From NCBI RefSeq assembly GCF_902859915.1, contig NZ_CADIKK010000033.1, positions 28,332 to 92,331 on the forward strand: a DNA stretch of 64,000 bases. Direction: 5' to 3'. The position numbers were made by a program, and so were the translations under genes. The notes below the pieces were generated by a model that saw only the letters and a list, made by a program, of their open reading frames with translations, was not told where the DNA came from and searched no databases. Below are positions 9,013 to 17,588 of this stretch, piece by piece. Source of the DNA: Paraburkholderia ultramafica. GTDB taxonomy: Bacteria > Pseudomonadota > Gammaproteobacteria > Burkholderiales > Burkholderiaceae. Within the stretch, counting starts at the first letter, position 1; every line of letters begins with the position of its first letter.

Positions 9013-9041
9013 AACTTATCATTCACTGATAAGTTCGTCAA
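9013..9041 (-). promoter_or_regulatory. tum operon promoter with overlapping operator
   Basis: On the minus strand, TTGACG (9041-9036) is followed after 17 bases by an extended -10 (TGATAAGTT, hexamer 9018-9013). A perfect 9-bp inverted repeat, AACTTATCA/TGATAAGTT with a 5-base spacer (9013-9021 and 9027-9035), covers the -10 and the spacer. The predicted transcription start falls at about 9006, one base before ATG 9005, so the mRNA may be leaderless. Confidence 0.5.
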
Positions 9042-9101
9042 GAAAAAAGGGCGCGCCTTCCCGCGAACTCCCTACCGAAGTTGCCATTGGTGCACCTAAG
9101 A

Positions 9102-10052
9102 TTAGCCTGGTGGGCAATTAGGGCCACTACAGTCGGGCAAGTTGCACCGAACTTGCCCGTCGCTTGGATCGAGAACGGCACTGTCATTTGGGTCGCAGCA
9201 AATCTGCGATCCATAGGGAGGGACGACCGCTCCGTGCGGCGTGCATGCGCGACATATCTGAAAATTACAGATTGCCGGGGTTGGACTTTGACAACAGTGG
9301 GGGCCGGCTTGCCGATCCGGTACGCACATAGTGCCCAAGGCGCTGCAGGGCTGGCCGGATGCCACGCACTGGTTTCCTTGACATAAAGAACCGGTCGGGC
9401 ATACGTTCCCGCATGCGCCGCAATTGTTATTCGAATTGCTTAACACACAGTGGCCTTGGCAACAAAGACTGCCCGCAGCGCAAGCAGAGCCCGTGCCACA
9501 TTTTGGCCCGGGCGGAGGACCAGTCCCGATTGGAGGAGGGCCCGGGTAGTAACAATTGGAGCAAACATAGGTGACCAGGATAGTTGTGCGTTGTCCATTA
9601 AAGTTGTCCGCCCATCCTTCTACTGTGGTGGTCGTTACACCGGTTTCGGTAAAGAGAAGTGAAACCCTGCTACCGGCTTGACCGGCGCCATCCGACCCAA
9701 AGATATAGAGCGCATCAGGCACCACGCTAAACGGAGCCGAAGTTTGCACCGTGTAGAGGGTCGTGCTGCCCTGCTTTATCTGCAAGCCGAAGTCCTTGAC
9801 TCCTCCTGGATTGCGCGCGTTAGCGAGCACCATGACATTAGTGCCGTTCTCCACGGTGACCGTGCCGGAGGAACTAATGTTCTCAGGGTCTGTAAGGCCG
9901 CCCCCGGAAGGAAAACTTGTAATTGTGATGATCGGCGGTCGATCTAGGCCGACCGGTGGGATCGAGACTACATTGGTGCATCCGCTAACGACGATTGCGG
10001 CGCCCCAAGCAATCGCCCAGCATCTACTTCGGATCTGATCCAGGGCGAGCAT
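9102..10052 (-). CDS. Cysteine-rich lipoprotein
   Basis: The frame can start at 10127, but ATG 10052 gives a compact lipoprotein signal (MLALDQIRSRCWAIAWGAA, lipobox VVSGC). Residues about 20-160 form a beta-rich domain. From about residue 170 the protein is rich in Cys, Gly and Pro with repeated knots (CAAGSLCCQGHC, NCGACGNVCPTGSLC), resembling the extracellular Cys-rich modules of myxobacterial and other surface lipoproteins. It is probably anchored in the outer membrane. I recognise no enzyme motif. The upstream 380 bases show no gene. Confidence 0.6.
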   Translation of the reverse strand: MLALDQIRSRCWAIAWGAAIVVSGCTNVVSIPPVGLDRPPIITITSFPSGGGLTDPENISSSGTVTVENGTNVMVLANARNPGGVKDFGLQIKQGSTTLYTVQTSAPFSVVPDALYIFGSDGAGQAGSRVSLLFTETGVTTTTVEGWADNFNGQRTTILVTYVCSNCYYPGPPPIGTGPPPGPKCGTGSACAAGSLCCQGHCVLSNSNNNCGACGNVCPTGSLCQGNQCVASGQPCSALGTMCVPDRQAGPHCCQSPTPAICNFQICRACTPHGAVVPPYGSQICCDPNDSAVLDPSDGQVRCNLPDCSGPNCPPG

Positions 10053-10127
10053 TAGGCGAGCGAGGAGAACACGCTGGCGATTGCTCGCGTAGTGCCGGGA
10101 CTGGTCATCATCGCGTCGTGCGGGCAT

Positions 10128-10507
10128 ATGCGTGTTGCTGTAGCGGGAACGTGAAACGGAGGTTTCGACACGTCGCCTCGAACCTTTTCTCTAGATGTAG
10201 GCGATGTGCAAAGGAAAAGCTACCTCTGCGGCGTCGACGACCAGATCATTGCCGCTGAACTGCTGTAATTAGATGCGTAGAGTGCGACGCTCGGTGCCCG
10301 CCCCTTCTCGAAACGTCCGGGTCGAAAGATCCATGGTCTTCAGCGTGCGCTGAGCGCCTGGGAGCTCGAACCTGCTTCGGCGCTCGCCTTTGGCTGCAAG
10401 GTGCCGCAGCCTCGAAATTCGCTGTAAAGCTTGGGCATCGTGCGCTAGGGTCCATCCATGCTGCCCGCCGCCCTGCCCCATCTCTCCCCTTCCGATGTTG
10501 CCTCTCT
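10128..10507. other. Gap without a supported gene
   Basis: This stretch lies between the lipoprotein gene and a decayed Mrr-like reading frame. Short frames exist on both strands, but none has a convincing ribosome site, domain or coherent codon use. The right part may hold the eroded N-terminal half of the pseudogene at 10508. Confidence 0.4.
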
Positions 10508-10811
10508 TTGGACGGCCATTGCAGGATCCGCCTGCACAAAGTGGATGATCGCCGTAGCGATAAAGCGTTACCGCAGGCGACTTTGGTACAGGCGGCAAAA
10601 CAACATGCGGGCACTTCGGGCCATGTCCTGGTGGGAGTGACTATCATTCGTGAAATGGCGGGCGTCGCGACGCGTGAGAAAGCGGCCGCCGCGATCGTGG
10701 TAACGGTCGGCCGCTATTACGCAAGATGCAATCAGCGATGCTGCGAAGCTGCGTGTCCGTCTTGTTGACGGCGACGAGTTGCTTCGGATGAAGACTTCCC
10801 GCAAGAGGTGA
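10508..10811 (+). pseudogene. Frameshifted Mrr-like restriction endonuclease remnant
   Basis: Two frames join into one coherent C-terminal half of an Mrr-type nuclease. Frame one (10508-10723) gives an imperfect catalytic QxK region (LVQAAKQHAG) followed by VGVTIIREMAGVA and AAAIVVTVGRYYA. After one extra A at about 10724, frame three continues with DAISDAAKLRVRLVDGDELL and stops at 10809-10811. This order matches the classical pattern of Mrr_cat domains: a Q.K strand, a helix with EmaG, an IVVT strand, then v.LvDG..L. The N-terminal half is missing or unreadable. The ROK-kinase gene follows in the same direction. Confidence 0.5.
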
Positions 10812-10868
10812 GCGTTTTCGGGAAGCGTGCGTAGTATGGCTTGCAAGTCACTGACGAGGGTTCATGAA

Positions 10869-12056
10869 ATGAACGCCGTTCTTGCGATTGCAATCGAGGA
10901 TCGTGTCGATCTGTGGTTCCATGATCTTGATGGGACCAAGAAGCCGCGTGATTGTTCGCGCGAAATCCCCGAAGGGGAAGGGTTGGACTTTTGCGAGGAA
11001 GTTCACAAGCTGCTGTCCGAGCTGGTCGGGATGATGTGTGCGACGCTCGGTAGCGCGCGGGAAGTATTCGACTCGCTCAGGGCTGTCGTCGTGAGTGTTC
11101 CCGGCGTAGTGGACAAGAACCGGGTCTTGCGGCAAATCCCCGTCTGGCATACCGGCGCGCGATACAATGTTCAATGGAACGGACGGCCCTGCTTTGACTT
11201 TGCTGAAGTGCTATCGGGCGTTGCCGCAAACCTGATCGCATCTCAAGGTGAAAGCTGGCCGGAGCCAAACCGCTTAGCTTTCCAAAAGACCGTCTACTGC
11301 GTCAACGATTCGACGGCCTGTGCCGCCTTCGAGGATACCCGGAGAAAAGACGACGATCCGGATTTCATCTACCTGAAAGTCCATAACGGGATCAACGTCG
11401 GCATCGTTCAGCGTAGCTATGACGGTCGCGTTGTAGTCAGCACAAAACCGCATCCCGAAGTCGGACATGCGTATCCGATCCGGCATGATGATGACTATGA
11501 CGCAGGGTATAAAGGTATCTGCCACTTCCATGACTCTTGTTACGAAGGCATGATCGCGGCAGCTGGTCTGCGCGAGCGTATCGTCACAACCGAAAGTCCG
11601 GTATTCGGCGCCTGGAAACAGCGGCTCGATGAGCTCGAGACTGAAGGCTTGCACGGCCAGGCGCTTGACAATGCCCTTGTGCATTACATCCTTGGACATG
11701 GGAAACGACCGCCGGCCGGGCACGGCGAGGGCGTTGATCTGGTCGCTTGGTATGTCGCGCAGCTCGCATTCCACCTGTCGCTGTTGGCGCCGAAGCATAT
11801 CGTGCTCGGCGGCCGCATGGCGACATCGGCGGTCATCACGGCCGTGCGGCAAAAGCTTGTAGATTTCGCGAACGGCTATCCGCAGCGCGATGAGCTGACG
11901 CCCGCCGGAATATCACGGCATATCGTTGCTAGCCAGGCGAGGGAATCTGACAAGGATACAATCGAGGTTCAAGGAGCGTTGGCTATCGCCGTGTCTCGGG
12001 CCAAGGCGAAGCCAGGGGAAAAGGGTCATCCTCATCTCGCCCTTGTCCGTCCCTGA
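10869..12056 (+). CDS. ROK-family sugar kinase-like protein
   Basis: ATG 10869 follows a GAGGGT motif at good spacing. An in-frame ATG at 10827 is less likely. The protein shows the ROK layout: an N-terminal actin-like ATPase strand, VPGVVD, a CVNDSTACAAF segment with the catalytic Asp region, the zinc-site signature spread over residues about 198-226 (GHAYPIRH, then CHFHDSCYEG), and a late LGGRM motif. Bacterial fructokinases and glucokinases of the ROK class share these. The ATP-binding N-terminus lacks a textbook DxGxT motif (IAIEDRVDLW), so activity is uncertain; it could be a sensor. It is unusual cargo beside plasmid maintenance genes. Confidence 0.65.
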   Translation: MNAVLAIAIEDRVDLWFHDLDGTKKPRDCSREIPEGEGLDFCEEVHKLLSELVGMMCATLGSAREVFDSLRAVVVSVPGVVDKNRVLRQIPVWHTGARYNVQWNGRPCFDFAEVLSGVAANLIASQGESWPEPNRLAFQKTVYCVNDSTACAAFEDTRRKDDDPDFIYLKVHNGINVGIVQRSYDGRVVVSTKPHPEVGHAYPIRHDDDYDAGYKGICHFHDSCYEGMIAAAGLRERIVTTESPVFGAWKQRLDELETEGLHGQALDNALVHYILGHGKRPPAGHGEGVDLVAWYVAQLAFHLSLLAPKHIVLGGRMATSAVITAVRQKLVDFANGYPQRDELTPAGISRHIVASQARESDKDTIEVQGALAIAVSRAKAKPGEKGHPHLALVRP

Positions 12057-12075
12057 CCTTTGTTTATGGAGTGAC

Positions 12076-12621
12076 ATGATGCCTGCCAAGCCGGCCGCGA
12101 AGAATAGCCGAGACCCCGAAACCTCCAAATCGCCGCGGCAACCTGGTCGACAGTCCATTGGGAAAACCCAAGCTTCCCAAGAGGTTCGCTCACTCTCCGC
12201 GGCGAAAGTAAATACGTACTTGCAACCCGGTTCGAATGAACGCTATACCCCTGACGAGCAACAACCAGGGAATGGCAACGTGTCCGTGAAGAACAAGGCA
12301 AAGCAGGTCGGCAGTGAAGTCGCCAAACGGAAAACTCAACCAGTACCGAAGCGCGCAGGACTGAAGGGTGTTGTGGGCTACCTACCGGAAGACCAGGTCG
12401 AGGATCTCACCGCAATCGCCGCTGCGGTAGATTTCGGCCTGACGGACTATGTAAGCAGGCTGATTGCCGAGCACGTTGCTGCCAATCCGGAACTTGTCGC
12501 AAAAGGCAGAGAGATGCTCGCGACCGGCTACCGCGCCCCCCGTCGGCCTCGCCGCACGATAGAACTTGAAGAAGAAAACGCTCGCCTTCGCGCTGCGCTG
12601 CTCAGCGTAAACCCACACTAA
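12076..12621 (+). CDS. Hypothetical basic protein with RHH-like segment
   Basis: The start is at 12076 or 12079 (two adjacent ATGs after GGAGTG), 20 bases after the ROK gene, so the two probably form an operon. Residues 1-100 are polar, disordered-looking and rich in Lys, Gln and Pro. Residues about 105-150 (YLPEDQVEDLTAIAAAVDFG then LTDYVSRLIAEHV) could form a ribbon-helix-helix-like dimer. A basic patch and a short coiled coil (ELEEENARLRAALL) end the protein. I do not recognise the family. DNA binding is a reasonable guess. Confidence 0.5.
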   Translation: MMPAKPAAKNSRDPETSKSPRQPGRQSIGKTQASQEVRSLSAAKVNTYLQPGSNERYTPDEQQPGNGNVSVKNKAKQVGSEVAKRKTQPVPKRAGLKGVVGYLPEDQVEDLTAIAAAVDFGLTDYVSRLIAEHVAANPELVAKGREMLATGYRAPRRPRRTIELEEENARLRAALLSVNPH

Positions 12622-12664
12622 TTCTCACCTGCCAGAATGTTGACGCCACGACGTCAGTGCGTTA

Positions 12665-12688
12665 GTGTTTACTTCAAGTGCTAGCACT
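12665..12688. promoter_or_regulatory. Palindromic operator-like site upstream of the dioxygenase
   Basis: AGTGCTAGCACT at 12677-12688 is a perfect 12-bp palindrome built from the same core found twice upstream of kfrA (6214-6235). A related TTAGTG lies just before it at 12662-12667. It lies about 70 bases before ATG 12758. I infer regulation by the KfrA-like protein. Confidence 0.4.
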
Positions 12689-12757
12689 AAATGCTGCACT
12701 AGTACCTCCCTACCCAGGGACGGTCCGATGGGCAATTTCCCCATAGGAGGCCTCACC

Positions 12758-13576
12758 ATGGCCACCACCCCCCAGAAGTCCGTGAGCCACGAGCTTGCGC
12801 ATGAAGACACTGCGGTTGTCATGCCTTTGCATCCCACCCTGACCGTCGATCCGGGCGGTATGGCACAGCAGCTGGCGAGGAATGTTGAAGTATTCGGCGC
12901 GGCTCTCACCGACACTGGGCACTACGACAGGCATCTGGTCGATCGCGAATTGAGCAGCGTACAGAAGGCTTATGACAATATTCCGTCGGATCCCAACGCG
13001 CATGACAAACGTCGCTGGTTCACGAGTCTGAGCCGCTCGTGCAGAGGAGAACTGACGCCGCTCCCGCACTTCTCATTCAGCCAAGCTGTGAACACGGAGA
13101 ACCCGGGCCCGCGCGACATCAAACAAATGCCCGACGACCTGCGGTTGAATCCGCTGGTCGAGGCAATGACCCGCTACACCGTTCGAGTAGCTGAATACTT
13201 CGTGCCGGAACTCTTCGACGATGCCGTGCGCGTTGATCTGCATGCCATACGGTACCAAGTTCACGGGGCTTTCTTGGCTCTTTCTACACCGCCCTTCGCT
13301 CATCGCGATAGCGAAGAGGTCGTACATGTGATTTTGATCGATAGAAAGAACGTCATCGGGGGGCTGAACTACGTGGGGGTCGGTTCGCGTCAATGCAATA
13401 TAGGGTTTGAAATGAACGAACCGCTGCGGGGTTTCATGATCTCGAATACTACCTTGCACGGCGTTTCTCCGTTGTTGAGCGCAGATGGAGGAGCTGGATA
13501 TCGTGACATATTGGTCGTAACAGTCCAGAAACTGGCCGACGGCGCCCTTGGCAGGAAATACGACCAGGCGAACTGA
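12758..13576 (+). CDS. 2OG-Fe dioxygenase family protein
   Basis: The start at 12758 has a strong TAGGAGG site 7 bases upstream; the longer in-frame start at 12665 would overlap the operator. The C-terminal half has the facial-triad pattern of the PF10014 family, which includes the L-isoleucine dioxygenases: AHRDSEEV supplies HxD (about residues 181-183), and TTLHGVSPL supplies the distal His (about 234). The strands between them (VHVILIDRKNVIGG) are typical. Such enzymes hydroxylate free amino acids using iron and 2-oxoglutarate. The substrate is not predictable here. A KfrA-type operator lies just upstream. Confidence 0.7.
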   Translation: MATTPQKSVSHELAHEDTAVVMPLHPTLTVDPGGMAQQLARNVEVFGAALTDTGHYDRHLVDRELSSVQKAYDNIPSDPNAHDKRRWFTSLSRSCRGELTPLPHFSFSQAVNTENPGPRDIKQMPDDLRLNPLVEAMTRYTVRVAEYFVPELFDDAVRVDLHAIRYQVHGAFLALSTPPFAHRDSEEVVHVILIDRKNVIGGLNYVGVGSRQCNIGFEMNEPLRGFMISNTTLHGVSPLLSADGGAGYRDILVVTVQKLADGALGRKYDQAN

Positions 13577-13754
13577 CCGCATCCGGCTCCCCGACGCTTG
13601 CCGGAGCGGCGGGGAACTCTGCTCAGTATTCCGGCCATAGCCCACATATCGCCTTCGCAACACAAAGTTCAGGGTTACCGCCAAAAGCGTGAGCCTTTAT
13701 GAAGCCCGTCTAACCCTTGCGGGTCAGCAACGCGTTGTCCTGAGGAGCGCCACC

Positions 13755-14552
13755 ATGATTGAAATCATCAGATGTACTAACTGTCCAAACCAAATGCGGA
13801 TGGAGACGCCGCGCGAAGGCCAAAAGCTCAAATGCACGGCATGCCACTTTGAATTTAAATGGTCGCGCGCTATGGTCTCCGTTGTTCGGCGCGATAGCGA
13901 GCCGGCGCGCCGCGAGAATGTGCCGACGGTGCGGCGCGTGAGCTCGCCCGCTCGCTCCGGCAACGAGAACCCCGTTTTCCGAGCTGTCTCTGCGATCAGG
14001 CGCGTTGTTCAGCCCGTGACGCGAGATGTCGTGACTGCGGGCAAGAGCGACTCTGCGAAGGCTCTACTAGAGTGGTACGAAGCGCCCGATGGGTTCGGCA
14101 CCGCGAAGCCCTTGGTTGATATGACGCCGATCGTGGAACTCGGGGTGTTACCCGTGGTTTGTAGCGGTGACGGCCGCAAATTCACGCAGACCTATATCAA
14201 GCAAAAATTAGGATCGCCCTTGCGCCTGTGTGACAACCATTCGGCAGACTCGTACATGCGCATGGCGAAACTCAACGGAGCCCGCATCTCCGAAGGCAAG
14301 CCGCGTATGTTTTACGACGGCGAAATCGACAGAACCGGGTGGCAATGCATCTGCGGGTGGGGCCGAGTGCAAGGCACATCCAGAAATAGCTTCTGGTGTG
14401 GAAACTGTGGCTGGGAGAATTGCGCTAGATCCGTGCTGGAAGGACGCGGATGCGTTGCGACGGCCGAATGCGGCAACTGCGGTTTCATAGGCATTCTTGA
14501 AGAGAAAGAATTCGGTCTTCAAGGCCACCAGTTTGTTGCAAGACGAGCTTAG
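13755..14552 (+). CDS. Hypothetical protein with N- and C-terminal zinc ribbons
   Basis: ATG 13755 follows a GAGGAGC site. The first 35 residues form a zinc ribbon (CTNCPNQM ... KCTACHFEF). Residues 40-110 are basic and Arg-rich, and the C-terminal 70 residues hold two more Cys pairs (WQCICGWG, WCGNCGWENC, ECGNCGF). The central part has no recognised motif. The layout suggests nucleic-acid binding or a role in plasmid transfer regulation, since the next two genes are a membrane protein and a coupling protein in the same direction. I cannot name a family. Confidence 0.5.
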   Translation: MIEIIRCTNCPNQMRMETPREGQKLKCTACHFEFKWSRAMVSVVRRDSEPARRENVPTVRRVSSPARSGNENPVFRAVSAIRRVVQPVTRDVVTAGKSDSAKALLEWYEAPDGFGTAKPLVDMTPIVELGVLPVVCSGDGRKFTQTYIKQKLGSPLRLCDNHSADSYMRMAKLNGARISEGKPRMFYDGEIDRTGWQCICGWGRVQGTSRNSFWCGNCGWENCARSVLEGRGCVATAECGNCGFIGILEEKEFGLQGHQFVARRA

Positions 14553-14617
14553 TAGAAGCGCACGGCCGTAGACGTCCGCTACGGCCATTTTCCTGTCACC
14601 GTCTACAGGGAGCCGAC

Positions 14618-15535
14618 ATGAAAGCCTATTCCGCGGTGAGCCTCTTGTTCTTCGTGTTCGTCGTCGCCGCCGCGAATTTCTGCGTCAACTGGATATCGAA
14701 CACGTGCCCGCATCTCGGCTGGTGCGAAAGCTGGGTGATGGAGCCGGTGAGCACAACCGTCGCGCTCGCTTGGCTCGTTGCCGTCTTAGGTACGGTTGTG
14801 TTGCTTGTGATGGTGGCCATTCATGGGCGGAGCATGCGAGGCAAGCCCTTCAACACTGGCGCCACTGTCGCTCAGCACTACGAAGCGTCTAAGCCGATGT
14901 TTTGGGGAGCAATGGGTGTGTTCTACGCTCTCAAATTGATTGCCTGGGGCAGCCTGCCATCCGACCTTCTGGCTTTGTATGCCGCTGCGCTTTTCGCGGG
15001 CATCATCGGCTTTTTCTCGCTGCTGCAGTTGCTTTCCGGCTTGTGGCATTTGCTGTGCTTTCTCGCTCTCGAGGCTAAGGGTATGGAATGGGATGGCGCT
15101 GAGAGCGGCGGAAACCAGCTCTTCCGGGTGTGCTACAGGCGAGGCGATGGTTCGGGGCTCGTCAGTCTGGCGACGCGGGAACAGCGCAGCGTTGAGGAAC
15201 TCAACTACAACCGGAAGCGCCGCTTCTCGACGATTTGTTATCCCGTCGCGCTCGTAGCAGCGTTTCTCGGCCGGCCCGACGCATATCAGTATTCGGAATA
15301 TGTTGGTTGGGCTTTGACCTATCTGGTTCTTCCGCCGTTGTGCGCCCGGGTCGCCACGGACCTGATTTACACGCTTGCCTATCACTGCGGCGGGCAATTC
15401 ATCCCCGCCGCTAAAGTGGTCGAGCCGCCTCGCGCGCGCATCGATCCCAAGGAGCTGATGGTCGGCCTGCCGGACGCCACTGTAGAGAATCCGGCTGACG
15501 TGGTGAAACAACTGAGCAACATGCACAGGAGTTGA
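14618..15535 (+). CDS. Polytopic membrane protein upstream of the coupling protein
   Basis: The 305-residue product has hydrophobic segments near residues 5-22 (VSLLFFVFVVAAANFCV), 45-68, 95-112, 118-145 and 205-250, with a hydrophilic C-terminus of about 60 residues. The stop TGA at 15533-15535 is separated by a single base from the ATG of the VirD4-like gene at 15537. Its last codons carry the CAGGAG ribosome site of that gene, so the two are translationally coupled. It may act with the coupling protein at the inner membrane, for example in substrate recruitment or surface exclusion. No family recognised. Confidence 0.55.
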   Translation: MKAYSAVSLLFFVFVVAAANFCVNWISNTCPHLGWCESWVMEPVSTTVALAWLVAVLGTVVLLVMVAIHGRSMRGKPFNTGATVAQHYEASKPMFWGAMGVFYALKLIAWGSLPSDLLALYAAALFAGIIGFFSLLQLLSGLWHLLCFLALEAKGMEWDGAESGGNQLFRVCYRRGDGSGLVSLATREQRSVEELNYNRKRRFSTICYPVALVAAFLGRPDAYQYSEYVGWALTYLVLPPLCARVATDLIYTLAYHCGGQFIPAAKVVEPPRARIDPKELMVGLPDATVENPADVVKQLSNMHRS

Positions 15536-15536
15536 T

Positions 15537-16895
15537 ATGAGTTCGGCCTGGGGAGAGAACGGCGGGGTTTATTTCGGCTATGCGACTGACAGAGCGGAGG
15601 GCACACCACAATGGCACCCTGGCGAGGTGCCGGCGCGCTATGTCGGCGATCGCCACATCGTGACAGTGGGACCGAATGGCAGCGGAAAATCGCGGCGTCT
15701 GCTTTTGCCGAATCTTGTTGATCTGACCGGCTGGTCGGTCCTGGTGGTCGACCCCAAGGGTGAGCTCGCCGCGATGACGCACGCTCACCGATCGAAGCAT
15801 GGGAATTTGATTGTCCGCCTGAACCCATTCGACGCCCTCGAATTAGGAAGCGACGGATTTAACCCCGTCGCTGCTCTCGACCCCGCAAGCGAGGATTTCC
15901 CGGATGACGCACTCGGTCTTAGTGAAGCTCTTATTCGGGTGGAAGGCAAGGATCCGCATTTCAGCCAGTCGGCGCAAGATTTGGTGGCGGCGATCATCAT
16001 GTATGTTCGCATGACGATGCCGGGCACTGGTTCGCTTGGCGACGTTCGCGCGATCCTCGGCAAGCCCTCGAGTGATTTAAGCAAAGAAGTCTTCAAAATG
16101 ATCGAGGTGGGCATCGATTCCGAGTGTGAAGAGTTAGTGGTCAAGGCCGGCCGCTTCGCCGAAATTGATCCTGAAAACAAGGAGCTCAACAGCGTTATTT
16201 CGACGGCCCTTACGCAAACGCGCTGGCTCGACAGCCGCCCCGTGAAGGCCGACCTGGCGCGCGGCGCTTTCGATTTTTCGATCATGAAAGAAAGGCCGAC
16301 GACCGTGTATTTGATCTTGCCGGCGCGGCGCCTGGCAACGCATAGCACATGGCTCCGGCTCATGATCGCGGCGGTGCTGCAACCCTTGATGAAAGACACG
16401 CGCAAAGCGAAAGTGCCGGTCCTCTTCATGCTTGATGAATTTGCGCACTTGGGCCATCTCGGAATCATTGAAAACAACCTCGCGATGATGCGCGGCTATG
16501 GCATCAAGCTGTGGGCGATATTCCAGGACCTGGCGCAAGCGAAGGCGATCTACGGGGAGCGCTGGGAAAGCTTTATCAGCAACGCCGGCGTGCTTAATTC
16601 CTTCGCGCCGCAGGATGTCTTCACCGCGGACTACCTGTCGCAGCTGACGGGACAAACAACGAAGGTCGTGAAGGCGATTGGAGAAAACCGGAGCGCCGGC
16701 CAGCCCGGCAGCGAGAGCCTCAATTATTCTCAAATGCAGATGCGGCTGCTGCTGCCGCAGCACGTGCGCAACATGGATGACGGATACAACCTGTTTTTGT
16801 CACATCGCACCAAAGGGCCGGCGCACACCTATCTCCCCTACCCTACGTCGCTGCCGCACCTGAAAAGCATCTGCGCGCTCGACCCGAGCGGGTAA
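15537..16895 (+). CDS. VirD4/TraG-type coupling protein (T4CP 1)
   Basis: Residues 43-53 form Walker A (VGPNGSGKSRR) and residues about 294-305 Walker B (VLFMLDEFAHLG). Downstream are the typical ALTQTRW, IFQDLAQAKAIYG and TKGPAHTYLPYP blocks of VirD4/TraG ATPases. These proteins bring relaxase-DNA and protein substrates to the T4SS channel. At 452 residues it lacks the long N-terminal transmembrane region; the membrane protein encoded immediately upstream may supply that function. It ends four bases from the convergent Fic gene, whose tail resembles the MobQ relaxase, so all three probably act together. Confidence 0.85.
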   Translation: MSSAWGENGGVYFGYATDRAEGTPQWHPGEVPARYVGDRHIVTVGPNGSGKSRRLLLPNLVDLTGWSVLVVDPKGELAAMTHAHRSKHGNLIVRLNPFDALELGSDGFNPVAALDPASEDFPDDALGLSEALIRVEGKDPHFSQSAQDLVAAIIMYVRMTMPGTGSLGDVRAILGKPSSDLSKEVFKMIEVGIDSECEELVVKAGRFAEIDPENKELNSVISTALTQTRWLDSRPVKADLARGAFDFSIMKERPTTVYLILPARRLATHSTWLRLMIAAVLQPLMKDTRKAKVPVLFMLDEFAHLGHLGIIENNLAMMRGYGIKLWAIFQDLAQAKAIYGERWESFISNAGVLNSFAPQDVFTADYLSQLTGQTTKVVKAIGENRSAGQPGSESLNYSQMQMRLLLPQHVRNMDDGYNLFLSHRTKGPAHTYLPYPTSLPHLKSICALDPSG

Positions 16896-16899
16896 GTGA

Positions 16900-17574
16900 T
16901 CATCGGGATGATCGGCCTCCTCGATGGTGGCTGCGATCTTTCCTTTCTGCTTGCCTCTCTTTGAATTGCCGCTCCCGCTCCTGGTTCGCGGCAATCCGCG
17001 CTTGCTTCTCGTCCATGCCCGCGCCGGCGATTACCTGACGCATCAATTCATAGTCGCCGCGATGGAATCCGGTAATGGAAGCCTCGTTCCAAGCGGTCGG
17101 ATCGATGCGCGTCAAGTCGACGGGATGTCCGGCGTTCTGTCCCAGGACTTCAAGAAAAGCGCGCTGCGTGCGCCCATTTCCCTCGCGGAAAGGGTGAATG
17201 GCGTTAAGTTCGGATAGATGTTCGGCCGCGCGGCCGGCGAACTGCTCCGCCGTCAAGCCCCGCAGATCGCCCTCTGCGTGGATCGTGGCAAACCGCTTCT
17301 GCAGCTCTTGTTCTACGAACTCAGGGCGGCAAAACATGCTGGAGCCCTTCGCCAAGGCAACGGTGCGCAAATCGCCGGCCCATTCGTACACGTCCTGGAA
17401 TAGATGCCGGTGTAGCTCCCGGTAACCGGCGGGGGACATTTCGACGGTGGGTGATCCATCGCGCATTCTTTGCAGAGTCATCATGCGCTCGAACATTGCG
17501 AGCTTCTCGGCATGGCGAATGTCCTCCTTGTTGATGAGGACTTGCGTGCCCGGATAGACGTAGGGATCAGCCAT
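16900..17574 (-). CDS. Fic-domain toxin with relaxase-like C-terminal tail
   Basis: ATG 17574 (MADPYVYPGTQ) is preferred over the in-frame 17640, because it lies 14 bases after the antitoxin stop. The Fic motif HPFREGNGRTQR (about residues 125-136) is intact, including catalytic His and the anion-binding Gly-Asn-Gly-Arg, so AMP or similar transfer to a target hydroxyl is expected. The upstream VDEW-like helices (DVYEWAGDLRTV) are also typical. Residues about 187-224 (ARIAANQERERQFKERQ ... HRGGRSSR) nearly match the last 40 residues of the MobQ relaxase encoded at 18892. A positively charged C-terminus is the usual form of a T4SS export signal. With its VbhA-like antitoxin it resembles Bartonella VbhT, though without a recognisable BID domain. 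Confidence 0.85.
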   Translation of the reverse strand: MADPYVYPGTQVLINKEDIRHAEKLAMFERMMTLQRMRDGSPTVEMSPAGYRELHRHLFQDVYEWAGDLRTVALAKGSSMFCRPEFVEQELQKRFATIHAEGDLRGLTAEQFAGRAAEHLSELNAIHPFREGNGRTQRAFLEVLGQNAGHPVDLTRIDPTAWNEASITGFHRGDYELMRQVIAGAGMDEKQARIAANQERERQFKERQAERKDRSHHRGGRSSR

Positions 17575-17588
17575 CGGGCAGATGTGCC

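Noticed and set aside
10246..10647. Minus-strand frame in the gap before the ROK gene
   Set aside because: Low-complexity, no ribosome site, and overlaps the better-supported Mrr-like remnant on the other strand.
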